Assembly: GCA_017853815.1 (NCBI GenBank)
Contig: JAFMIT010000007.1
Span: 1 to 29,642, forward strand
Length of the DNA stretch: 29,642 nucleotides
Direction: 5' to 3'
Origin: Actinomycetota bacterium
Lineage (GTDB): Bacteria > Actinomycetota > Actinomycetes > S36-B12 > UBA5976
The notes below the pieces were generated by a model, which was not told where the DNA came from, ran no database searches, and was given only the letters and a program-made list of their open reading frames with translations. The translations under genes and the position numbers were made by a program. Shown here piece by piece: positions 21,888 through 28,798 of the stretch (the stretch's first letter is position 1; the number at the start of each line of letters is the position of its first letter).

Positions 21888-22753
21888 ATTCGGACGCACT
21901 GCTCGGCGCCGCAGACATCCGCGCTCTTGCGGCAAAGCTAGACATCAAGCCAACCAAAACGTGGGGCCAAAACTTCGTCATCGACGCCAACACCGTTCGC
22001 AGCATCGTTCGCATCTCGGGTGTGACGGAGAGCGACGACATCGTTGAAGTAGGTCCCGGGCTCGGATCACTCACTCTCGCGCTGCTACCGATTGGCAAGT
22101 CGACAACTGTCATCGAAATTGATCCGAAGCTTGCAGCGCAGATTCCACTGACTGTCACGCAGCGGCTGCCGGAGTTCGCGTCTCGACTTAACGTTGTCGC
22201 GCAGGACGCGATGAAGGTCACTGAGTTGCCAATCGCGCCTACAGCACTCGTAGCCAACTTGCCATACAACGTGTCGGTGCCCGTGCTGCTGCACTTGTTC
22301 ACGCAGTTCCCATCGCTGCAGCGCGCACTGGTGATGGTGCAAGCAGAAGTCGCAGACCGTCTCGCGGCCGAACCGGGCTCGCGTATTTATGGTGTGCCGA
22401 GTGTGAAGGCGCGTTGGTTCGGAGACGTGAAGAAGGCCGCGACCATCGGCCGCAATGTGTTTTGGCCAGCACCGAATGTGGACAGCGCGCTCGTCTCGAT
22501 TGAACGCCATGTCACACCGCCGACGGGTATCGACCAGGCAGAGCTATTTGCATGCGTTGATGCGGCGTTTTCGCAGCGTCGCAAGATGTTGCGTGGTGCT
22601 TTGGCGCAGTGGGCGGGGAGTGCCGCACTTGCGGAGGCTGACTTGATTACCGCAGGAATCGATCCGACCCTGCGCGGCGAACAGCTCACCGTGGACGACT
22701 TCATCAAAGTTGCGCAGGCAAAGAATGCGCGTATCGCGGGGGAGTCGAACTGA
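21884..22753 (+). CDS. ksgA: 16S rRNA dimethyladenosine transferase (A1518/A1519)
   Basis: Dimethylates the two adjacent adenines in the 3' hairpin of 16S rRNA, a late ribosome-assembly step (also called rsmA). 289 residues from the ATG at 21884, which overlaps the tatD stop. KPTKTWGQNFVID (22-34) is the conserved N-terminal block, EVGPGLGSLT (55-64) binds S-adenosylmethionine, and NLPYNV (125-130) is the catalytic N-L-P-Y. An upstream in-frame start at 21833 lies inside tatD and is rejected. The TGA overlaps the ispE start. Confidence 0.96.
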   Translation: MNSDALLGAADIRALAAKLDIKPTKTWGQNFVIDANTVRSIVRISGVTESDDIVEVGPGLGSLTLALLPIGKSTTVIEIDPKLAAQIPLTVTQRLPEFASRLNVVAQDAMKVTELPIAPTALVANLPYNVSVPVLLHLFTQFPSLQRALVMVQAEVADRLAAEPGSRIYGVPSVKARWFGDVKKAATIGRNVFWPAPNVDSALVSIERHVTPPTGIDQAELFACVDAAFSQRRKMLRGALAQWAGSAALAEADLITAGIDPTLRGEQLTVDDFIKVAQAKNARIAGESN

Positions 22754-23661
22754 TGCCAACTCCCAAGCGCGTCACCGTGAAGGCGCCAGCAAAAGTTAAT
22801 CTCGCACTCAAAGTCGGCGCCCTCGACGAGAACGGTTTTCATCCCGTTGAGACGGTGTATCAGGCAGTTGATCTTTATGACGAAATCGTCGCGACGCGTG
22901 ACGACATCTTGCGCCTCACGTGCGAAGGCGAAGGTGCTGAGCTCGCCGGCTCTGGCCCTGGGAATCTGGCATGGCGGGCAGCGGAACTTCTCGCCAAGCA
23001 CGCGGGCATCGAACCTCAGGTGCACCTGCACATCACCAAGCGCATTCCAGTCGCCGGCGGCATGGCTGGCGGCAGTGCGGATGCCGCTGGTGCGCTCATC
23101 GCGTGTGATGCTCTCTGGCAGCTCAATACGCCACGCGAGGAACTTCTTGATCTGGCGGCCCAACTCGGCAGCGACATTCCGTTCTCGGTTGCAGGCGGTA
23201 CGGCGCTTGGCCGTGGGCGTGGAGATGTTCTCACCACCATGCTCGCACGCGGCGAATTTCATTGGGTGTTCGCGTTGTCGAACGAAGGTCTCTCAACGCC
23301 AGCGGTGTACAACGAGTTCGATGTCATCAATCCGCACGCACCAGAGCCAGCCGTCGCACCTGAGTTGATTTCTGCCATTGCTGCGGGTGACATCCGCGTG
23401 GCAGCGAAACACCTCGACAACGATCTTCAAGTCCCCGCGATTCGATTGCGGCATTCGTTAGAGGCGACTCTTCGCGCTGGTCGTGAAGCGGGAGCCCTCG
23501 CCGCGATTGTGTCTGGCAGCGGACCGACATGTGCGTTCCTTGCGCGAGACGCTGAACATGCGATTGAACTCGCTATCGAATTGCAAGCTTCTGGTTATGT
23601 GCAGCGCACCGTCCGTGCATCAGGTCCGGTACGCGGCGCGCACATCGCTAGCGTTCAATAG
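22753..23661 (+). CDS. ispE: 4-diphosphocytidyl-2-C-methyl-D-erythritol kinase
   Basis: Phosphorylates CDP-methylerythritol in the non-mevalonate isoprenoid pathway (GHMP kinase family). 302 residues. PAKVNLAL (12-19) holds the substrate lysine and asparagine, the ATP loop PVAGGMAGGSADAAGA spans 99-114, and SGSGPTCAF near the C-terminus is the third GHMP motif. Start overlaps ksgA (TGATG), completing the metG-tatD-ksgA-ispE block that actinobacteria share. A hairpin follows within 20 bases and may end the operon. Confidence 0.96.
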   Translation: MPTPKRVTVKAPAKVNLALKVGALDENGFHPVETVYQAVDLYDEIVATRDDILRLTCEGEGAELAGSGPGNLAWRAAELLAKHAGIEPQVHLHITKRIPVAGGMAGGSADAAGALIACDALWQLNTPREELLDLAAQLGSDIPFSVAGGTALGRGRGDVLTTMLARGEFHWVFALSNEGLSTPAVYNEFDVINPHAPEPAVAPELISAIAAGDIRVAAKHLDNDLQVPAIRLRHSLEATLRAGREAGALAAIVSGSGPTCAFLARDAEHAIELAIELQASGYVQRTVRASGPVRGAHIASVQ

Positions 23662-23674
23662 CGCTCTGTCGCTC

Positions 23675-23710
23675 AAGCCTCTGTCGCTAGACCACTGAAA
23701 ACAGAGGTTT
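23675..23710. terminator. probable shared terminator between ispE and the convergent Abi-like gene
   Basis: AAGCCTCTGT (23675-23684) pairs with ACAGAGGTTT (23701-23710), a 10-bp stem with one G-U pair and a 16-base loop; the right arm ends in TTT. It lies between two convergent genes and could act in both directions. CTCTGTCGCT also occurs twice as a direct repeat (23664-23673 and 23680-23689). Confidence 0.55.
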
Positions 23711-23732
23711 AGATGCAGAACGCCTCCTATCG

Positions 23733-24422
23733 TTAGAAACTTGAGCTGTAACCCTGCTCCACCACGCGTGCTCGTTTTGCGAGCACCTCTGGAACGCGGC
23801 TCTGGCTGTCAATGAATACTGCAAGCGCGGGGTCTATGTATTGAGAGACGCGCAGTATCGATTCGTAATCGGATGCTAAGTGCCGATGGAAAATGGGCTC
23901 GTGGTGAGCGATGCGATTCCTAAAGGTTCGGAGGAAGTCGAACTGTGGAAACAGTTCTTTTCGCGAGCCGTGAAAGTGTGGAAATGCATGCCTAAGGATC
24001 GGCTGCCAGTACCGTGTCTCGAATTGCAGTTTGCCGCCACTGCTGAGCATGGAAATCCAAAAGCTAAAGCCAAATCCCGGCACCATGTCGTCGGCATGTG
24101 GAGTTCTGCCGTGGCGTCGGGCAGTTCTGATTGAGCTGCTGTGTGTGCGTTCAATTTGAAGTTGAAGCGTCCGACTCAAGGGTGCTTCGGGATGCAGCCA
24201 CCAGTCTTCACGTTCAAAGAAGTGGCTTAGCTGGAAATGCATTGAGTTGCGCATCCCGATTTCAAGCAGGTGCAGAGGCCCGAGAAAAGCTGCCGCCACT
24301 TCGACATTCCAGGTGTACAGGCGAAGCGCCTGCGCCATATCTTCGTGGCAGGCCGTGAGATACGTGCTCAACCGAGATGTTGTGATGTAAGGGACTACGG
24401 AGCTCAGGTGAGCGGGGTCCAA
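23733..24422 (-). CDS. Abi-like protein with HEPN RNase motif
   Basis: 229 residues, cytoplasmic, helical. It fits the Abi_2/AbiD-AbiF-type family of abortive-infection proteins: LEIGMRNSMH near 53-62 and FLRTFRNRIAHHEPIF (163-178) carrying the HEPN core R168-N169-x3-H173, which forms the active site of HEPN ribonucleases. A role in phage defence or stress-triggered RNA cleavage is inferred from the family. No antitoxin or partner gene is next to it. The start is a TTG with GGAG at good spacing in front (TGGAGA, six bases before); no better start is seen. It is an accessory gene set in core-gene surroundings, suggesting acquisition, though base composition is not obviously different. Confidence 0.82.
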   Translation of the reverse strand: MDPAHLSSVVPYITTSRLSTYLTACHEDMAQALRLYTWNVEVAAAFLGPLHLLEIGMRNSMHFQLSHFFEREDWWLHPEAPLSRTLQLQIERTHSSSIRTARRHGRTPHADDMVPGFGFSFWISMLSSGGKLQFETRYWQPILRHAFPHFHGSRKELFPQFDFLRTFRNRIAHHEPIFHRHLASDYESILRVSQYIDPALAVFIDSQSRVPEVLAKRARVVEQGYSSSF

Positions 24423-24665
24423 AAGTGTCTCCAGCGTAGTTTCAGCATAAAGCTGCGTCCGGGCGGTCCGCCCCTACAGGCTGAACCGACCCCGGACTTA
24501 CAGGACAAAGGTTACTTGTTATGGATTCGCCGCAATTTATGCTGCGGAAAATTGGGGATAACTCATTAGGCATTCACGAGAACATCACTGCACATTTACA
24601 GGAAAAGCATTACAGAAATCAGTTCTACACGGTACGCGTCTGGCCGATTCTGTGGACAAGTCGGA
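24423..24665. other. largest intergenic gap: inverted repeats, short repeats and two DnaA-box-like sites
   Basis: 243 bases with no credible gene. TTCAGC (24441-24446) pairs with GCTGAA (24480-24485), enclosing GGGCG/CGCCC (24461-24465 with 24469-24473). CCGCA (24530-24534) pairs with TGCGG (24543-24547). TTACAGGA occurs at 24498-24505 and 24596-24603. Two 9-mers close to the DnaA box are read on the minus strand: TTATCCCCA (24561-24553) and TTGTCCACA (24659-24651). The stretch from about 24500 to 24650 is richer in A+T than its surroundings. It also must contain the Abi gene promoter and the end of the marR transcript. Confidence 0.5.
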
Positions 24666-25169
24666 TTAGTCGGCTTGGTCGAACGGTGCGATGAGTTGGC
24701 GGAGAAGTGCCGCAAGCGCTTCACGTTCGTCGATACTGAGGGTGCTCAGAATTGATTCTTCTCGAGCCAACAAATCTGACAACGCTGCATCGACGCGCTG
24801 CAGGCCTTCAGCCGTAAGTTGCACGAGCACGCCGCGGCCGTCCGTCGGATCTGGTTGGCGAGTGACGAGCCGTGACGTCGAGAGCCGGTCGATGCGGTTG
24901 GTCATCGTGCCGCTAGTCACCATCGTCTGGCGAAGAAGTTCACTAGGGGACAAGCAGAATGGTGACCCCGCGCGACGAAGTGCTGCGAGCACATCAAATT
25001 CCCACGACTCAAGGTCGTGTGCTTCGAACGCTGCAGCGCGAGCTTTGTCGAGGTGATGAGCGAGTCGACTCACGCGGGAAAGCACGGTGAGTGGCGCAAC
25101 GTCGAGGTCCGGTCGCTGGTCTTGCCAGGCAGCAACAATGTGATCGACTTCGTCAGGCTTGGCGCTCAT
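24666..25169 (-). CDS. MarR-family transcriptional regulator
   Basis: 167 residues from the ATG at 25169. A winged-helix core spans about 55-125, with LSPSELLRQTMVTSGTMTNRIDRL as helix-turn-helix and LVTRQPDPTDGRGVLVQLT as the wing with its conserved D-x-R-G. Binds DNA as a dimer and usually responds to small phenolic or oxidant ligands. It follows the nitroreductase stop by four bases on the same strand; TACACT, eight bases before its start, could give it a separate short transcript. Regulation of the neighbouring nitroreductase is likely but not proven. A longer frame starting at 25280 lies inside the nitroreductase gene and is rejected. Confidence 0.9.
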   Translation of the reverse strand: MSAKPDEVDHIVAAWQDQRPDLDVAPLTVLSRVSRLAHHLDKARAAAFEAHDLESWEFDVLAALRRAGSPFCLSPSELLRQTMVTSGTMTNRIDRLSTSRLVTRQPDPTDGRGVLVQLTAEGLQRVDAALSDLLAREESILSTLSIDEREALAALLRQLIAPFDQAD

Positions 25170-25173
25170 ATGC

Positions 25174-25755
25174 CTAGAGTGTAGGCAGTCCGTGGACGAC
25201 GAGGTCTGAGAGTTCAACTCGACGACGACCAGCGGTTTCGCGCTGGTGAAGTTCTTCGCTGAGCTGATCTGCAGGCGCAAGTCGACCTACCGCGATGACA
25301 GCGATGAGTTTGGTGCGATCGTTGAAACCAAGTTCGCCCTGAATGGCGGCCGCTTTGAAGCCACCCATCTGGTGCACGTGCCAGTTGAGAGCGTGTGCCT
25401 GTGTGGTCAACAGTGAGACGGCGAGGCCAGTGTCGTAATCCGATGTCTTGCGTTCTTTGCCTTCTGCGTCCGCAAACTCCGCACCGACGACAAAGAAAGC
25501 AGATGCGCGTGGCGCCCACTCTTTGTTGAAGCCAGCGAGTGATTCCACGATGGTGGCGAAGAGAGCTTCTTCACGACGCACGACTGCAAATCGCCATGGC
25601 TGGGTGTTGTTAGACGAGGGTGCCCAACGCGCGGCCTCGAGCATCGCAACAACATCGCTGTCAGACATGGTTGCCTGATCATCGAAAGAGCGTGGGCTCC
25701 AACGTTCGGCGATGAGCGGATGAATTTCGACAGCGGTATCTGGTGCCTTAGACAT
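25174..25755 (-). CDS. nitroreductase-family FMN oxidoreductase
   Basis: 193 residues. The FMN-binding start ERWSPRSFDD (17-26) and the block LEAARWAPSSNNTQPWRFAVV (about 39-59) are characteristic of this family, and the GF-N-D / VGRL segments near the C-terminus complete the fold. Enzymes of this type reduce nitroaromatics, quinones or other electrophiles with NAD(P)H; the natural substrate is unknown. It starts two bases after the mrp stop and is followed by a MarR regulator, a pairing common for electrophile-response genes. Confidence 0.9.
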   Translation of the reverse strand: MSKAPDTAVEIHPLIAERWSPRSFDDQATMSDSDVVAMLEAARWAPSSNNTQPWRFAVVRREEALFATIVESLAGFNKEWAPRASAFFVVGAEFADAEGKERKTSDYDTGLAVSLLTTQAHALNWHVHQMGGFKAAAIQGELGFNDRTKLIAVIAVGRLAPADQLSEELHQRETAGRRRVELSDLVVHGLPTL

Positions 25756-25757
25756 GA

Positions 25758-26888
25758 TTAACCATTCTTTGGGGTGAGGCCGAGTGAGACGCCCGCGAGA
25801 CCGCGAGGTTTGATGGCGAGTTGGGCTGCGAGTGCGTGGATGGCGCGGGCGGCTTCGGATTCAGGTTCAGCGATGACGATGGGTTCACCGTTGTCGCCGC
25901 CTTCGCGAAGTTTGATATCAAAAGGAATGCGGGCAAGCACTGGCACTTCTGTATCAAGCGCAGCGGTGAGTTGTTGTGACACCAGCTCGCCGCCGCCTTC
26001 ACCGAAAAGATTCATCGCTTCACCGCAGTGTGGGCACGCGACTGATGACATGTTCTCAATGACGCCTGCAACTTTTTGGCGCGTGATCTGCGCCATCATG
26101 CCCGCACGCACGGCAACATCAGAGGCTGCAGTCTGTGGTGTGGTGACAACGATGAGTTGGGCGTTGGGCAAGAGTTGCGCGGTCGATATCGCAATATCGC
26201 CGGTGCCTGGTGGCAAGTCGAGGAGCAGCACGTCGAGATCGCCCCAGTAGAAGTCCGACAGGAATTGCTCAAGAACTTTTGCGAGCATCGGACCACGGAA
26301 AGCGACGGGTTCGGGTGAACCGCCTGGCTTAAATGCAAGCATCGATAGCGCCTTGACACCGTGGGCCTGAGGTGGCATGCGCAAGTCTTTGTCGACGAAC
26401 GTGGCGGTGCTCTTGAGTCCGAGGATGCCAGGAATCGAATGTCCGTAGACGTCTGCATCAATGATGCCGACGTTGAAACCCTGTTGTGCCATCGCGACTG
26501 CGAGATTGACAGTGAGCGAAGACTTGCCGACGCCGCCTTTGCCAGACGCGATGGCGTAGACCTTGGTCGGACTCGTCGCATCAGCGAACGGAATGACTTT
26601 CTTCGGGCCCGTGAGCTTCTCTTTGAGAGCCGAACGCTGCTCGTCGCTCATGACATCGAGCCGGACTTCCACCGCGGAGACACCTTCGACGCCGAGCACA
26701 GCTTCGCGGACGCGCGAGGTGATGCTGTCCTGCATTGGGCAGGCCTTGATGGTCAGGTAGACCTCAACGGTGACGGAACTGCCCGAAATCGAGACCGATT
26801 TCACCATTCCCAAGTCAGTGATGGGCCGCCGAATTTCTGGGTCATCTACGGTTGCGAGGGCGGCTAGGACTGCTTCTTGGGTGATCAC
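25758..26888 (-). CDS. mrp: Mrp/ApbC-family iron-sulfur cluster carrier ATPase
   Basis: A P-loop ATPase that holds and delivers Fe-S clusters. 376 residues: an N-terminal MIP18/DUF59 domain (about 1-85) fused to the ATPase, with the deviant Walker A ASGKGGVGKSS (114-124), DADVYGHS (145-151), and DLPPGTGD in the switch region. The cluster-binding C-x-x-C is CPHC in the segment NMSSVACPHCGEAM. GTG start with TAGGCT six bases upstream (26895-26900). A dyad AGGCTA-CT-TAGCCT (26906-26919) covers the spacer of this promoter and the DUF1003 stop. Linkage to DUF1003 and MgtE-N/CBS genes is, from memory, common in actinobacteria. Confidence 0.96.
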   Translation of the reverse strand: MITQEAVLAALATVDDPEIRRPITDLGMVKSVSISGSSVTVEVYLTIKACPMQDSITSRVREAVLGVEGVSAVEVRLDVMSDEQRSALKEKLTGPKKVIPFADATSPTKVYAIASGKGGVGKSSLTVNLAVAMAQQGFNVGIIDADVYGHSIPGILGLKSTATFVDKDLRMPPQAHGVKALSMLAFKPGGSPEPVAFRGPMLAKVLEQFLSDFYWGDLDVLLLDLPPGTGDIAISTAQLLPNAQLIVVTTPQTAASDVAVRAGMMAQITRQKVAGVIENMSSVACPHCGEAMNLFGEGGGELVSQQLTAALDTEVPVLARIPFDIKLREGGDNGEPIVIAEPESEAARAIHALAAQLAIKPRGLAGVSLGLTPKNG

Positions 26889-26894
26889 AGCCCA

Positions 26895-26919
26895 AGCCTA
26901 AGCCGAGGCTACTTAGCCT
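26895..26919 (-). promoter_or_regulatory. leaderless promoter and dyad upstream of mrp
   Basis: Reading leftwards, TAGGCT (26900-26895) ends six bases before the GTG at 26888. AGGCTA (26906-26911) and TAGCCT (26914-26919) form a dyad two bases apart just upstream, placed as an operator would be. The two-base spacer is too short for an RNA hairpin, so a protein-binding site is more likely. Confidence 0.55.
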
Positions 26920-27439
26920 GCCCGTTGTCCTCTTTGTCCGCATTCTTTGCGCGCTCTTCAAGCTCATCGAGAAGGTCCTCGAGTTCGCCGCGGATGAAGT
27001 CTCGGGTGGCAACTTCGCCCAACGCGACGCGCAGGGCAGCGATCTCGCGACTCAAGAACTCGGTCTCTGCCATGAGGCGTTCGGCGCGAGCCCGGTCGTC
27101 GGCGTACGTGATGCGATCACGGTCGGCCTGGCGATTCTGCGCCAACAAGATCAGCGGAGCGGCGTACGAGGCCTGCAGCGAGAGAAGCAAGGTCAAGAAA
27201 ATGAAAGGGAAGCCGTCAGGGCGCAACTCGTCGGGTGCGAAGACATTCCACGCCACCCAGACGACGATGAACACCGTCATGTACGCGATGAAACGCCACG
27301 AACCAATGAAGCGAGCAACGCGCTCGCTGATCTTTCCGAATGTTTCGGAATCGACCTGAGGTCGCAATGAACGGCGCTGCGTTAGGGGTGCATCGAGACG
27401 ACCCGAGCGAATCGGACGACGATCTTCTTCACGAGCCAT
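26909..27439 (-). CDS. DUF1003 membrane protein
   Basis: 176 residues from the ATG at 27439, which has GAGGAGG six bases before it, inside the end of the upstream gene (11-base overlap). An N-terminal cytoplasmic segment with basic residues is followed by two membrane helices (about 47-67 and 77-100) joined by a short loop, then a long charged helix (about 103-165) likely to form a coiled coil. The GSWRFI segment and QNRQADRDR after the second helix are hallmarks of DUF1003. Function unknown; coupling to the MgtE-N/CBS gene hints at a role in Mg2+ or membrane homeostasis. Confidence 0.9.
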   Translation of the reverse strand: MAREEDRRPIRSGRLDAPLTQRRSLRPQVDSETFGKISERVARFIGSWRFIAYMTVFIVVWVAWNVFAPDELRPDGFPFIFLTLLLSLQASYAAPLILLAQNRQADRDRITYADDRARAERLMAETEFLSREIAALRVALGEVATRDFIRGELEDLLDELEERAKNADKEDNGQAK

Positions 27440-28688
27440 ACTGCACCTCCTCTTCATCAGTCTGTCGCCAGTCTTCAGGCAACATGTGGTCAACCAAGTC
27501 GTCCACGGTCACGGCGCCAAGCAGGCGGCCAGCTTCGTCAACAACGGGCAATGCCACCAAGTTGTACGTCGCGAAATATCGCGCGACGGTACTTAATGGA
27601 GACAGTGGTCCAACTGGTTCAAGGTCTTTATCAATCACCGCCGACACAAGTGTCGAAGGTGGTTCGCGGAGCAACCGCTGGAAATGCGCAACCCCAAGAT
27701 ATTTGCCGGTCGGCGTCTCGAGTGGAGAACGAACGACATACACCTGCGATGCAAGTGATGGTGGAATCTCTGGGTTACGGACGCGCGCGAGCGCTTCGGC
27801 GACGGTCGCATCTGGTGGCAACAACACAGGCTCGGTCGTCATCATGCCGCCGGCGGTGTAATCGCCGTATGAAAGCAAGCGCTTGAGATCTTCAGCATCT
27901 TCAGGTTCGAGCGCCTCAATAATCTCTTGGGCAGCGGTCTCTGGAAGTTCCTTCAAAAGGTCGGCGGCGTCGTCTGGATCCATTTCTTCCACGACGTCGA
28001 CGACGCGTTCGATACCGAGCTGTTGAACCAACTCGACGCGGTCGTCTTCTGGAAGTTCTTCGAGTACGTCTGCGAGACGTTCATCATCGAGTTCGCGAGC
28101 CACATCGAGTCGACGGGCATCGGGAAGTTCGCGCAGAACGTTCGCCAAGTCGGCGGCGCGAAGTTCTGCGTACTGCTCCATCAAGTTATCGACGGCCTGG
28201 GCCTCAGTCTGCTGACCGAATTCGTTGAGCTGATTCCAGTCGACCGTGAGACCTTCGCCGTAGCGACGGAAACCAGTCGACAGTTTGCGGACGAAAACCC
28301 GCGTCACATGCCAATCGCGAGTGCGCGACTGCCATTCCATCGCGAGGTCGCCGATGACGACGGTTGTGTTGTCGCTCGACAACGTGACTTTGCGGTCGAG
28401 AAGTTCCGCGATGCTGAGAAGTTCGTTCTCGCGCTGGCGAAAACGCTGCAGATCCACTTTGCCCGTCGAAATGACCTGACCTGGTTCGATGGACGTGATG
28501 CGGCTCATCGGCATGAAAATGCGGCGGCGCGGTGGCACTTCGATAACGAGACCGAGGGCTAGGGGAGCGCGGCCACTGCGCATGGCTACGACGACATCGC
28601 GCACCTTGCCGACTGGATCACCCTGAGGGTCGAATACTTCAGTTCCGGCAAGACGCGCCACGTATACGCGGGAAGTCGTCTGGCTCAC
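27429..28688 (-). CDS. PRC-barrel / MgtE N-terminal / CBS-domain protein without transporter domain
   Basis: 419 residues, soluble. Order: PRC-barrel-like N-terminus (about 1-85), middle linker, MgtE-N superhelical repeats (about 145-255, rich in D/E with repeated LRELPDARR and LEELPEDDR units), then a CBS pair (about 265-405, GGMMTTEPVLLPPDATV first). In MgtE these parts sense cytosolic Mg2+ and close the channel; the membrane domain is missing here, so this is probably a Mg2+/nucleotide-sensing regulator. GTG 28688 is chosen over 28712 because TACCCT lies six bases before it. A 19-bp tandem repeat covers its -35 region. Confidence 0.9.
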   Translation of the reverse strand: MSQTTSRVYVARLAGTEVFDPQGDPVGKVRDVVVAMRSGRAPLALGLVIEVPPRRRIFMPMSRITSIEPGQVISTGKVDLQRFRQRENELLSIAELLDRKVTLSSDNTTVVIGDLAMEWQSRTRDWHVTRVFVRKLSTGFRRYGEGLTVDWNQLNEFGQQTEAQAVDNLMEQYAELRAADLANVLRELPDARRLDVARELDDERLADVLEELPEDDRVELVQQLGIERVVDVVEEMDPDDAADLLKELPETAAQEIIEALEPEDAEDLKRLLSYGDYTAGGMMTTEPVLLPPDATVAEALARVRNPEIPPSLASQVYVVRSPLETPTGKYLGVAHFQRLLREPPSTLVSAVIDKDLEPVGPLSPLSTVARYFATYNLVALPVVDEAGRLLGAVTVDDLVDHMLPEDWRQTDEEEVQYGS

Positions 28689-28694
28689 TGGGTC

Positions 28695-28791
28695 AGGGTA
28701 GCCGCGATTCACCCCCTTCTGGTACGTGAGAACGGCGCTACTGGTACGTGAGAACGGCGTCTTTGGCTTAAACCTGCGCCACCGCTACCCT
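28695..28791. promoter_or_regulatory. divergent leaderless promoters of the MgtE-N/CBS gene and marC
   Basis: Leftwards, TACCCT (28700-28695) ends six bases before the GTG at 28688. Rightwards, TACCCT (28786-28791) ends seven bases before the ATG at 28799. The same hexamer thus serves both genes, with the tandem 19-bp repeat between them. Confidence 0.65.
28719..28759. repeat. perfect 19-bp tandem direct repeat between divergent promoters
   Basis: CTGGTACGTGAGAACGGCG occurs at 28719-28737 and again at 28741-28759, separated by three bases (22-base period, close to two helical turns). One copy sits at the -35 position of the leftward promoter, the other just upstream of the rightward -35. I found no further copy in the window. 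The position suits binding of a regulator to the same face of the helix. Confidence 0.9.
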
Positions 28792-28798
28792 CGCCGCC

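Noticed and set aside
24270..24569. Plus-strand frame across the Abi gene start and the adjacent gap
   Set aside because: Mostly antisense to the Abi-like gene, with no start signal and no recognisable domain.
24423..24665. Chromosomal replication origin
   Set aside because: Only two DnaA-like boxes are present, and neither dnaA, dnaN nor the rpmH/rnpA/gidB group is nearby.
28719..28759. CRISPR array
   Set aside because: Two copies only, with a three-base spacer, and no cas genes; the RecB-like nuclease at the window end is not by itself evidence for Cas4.
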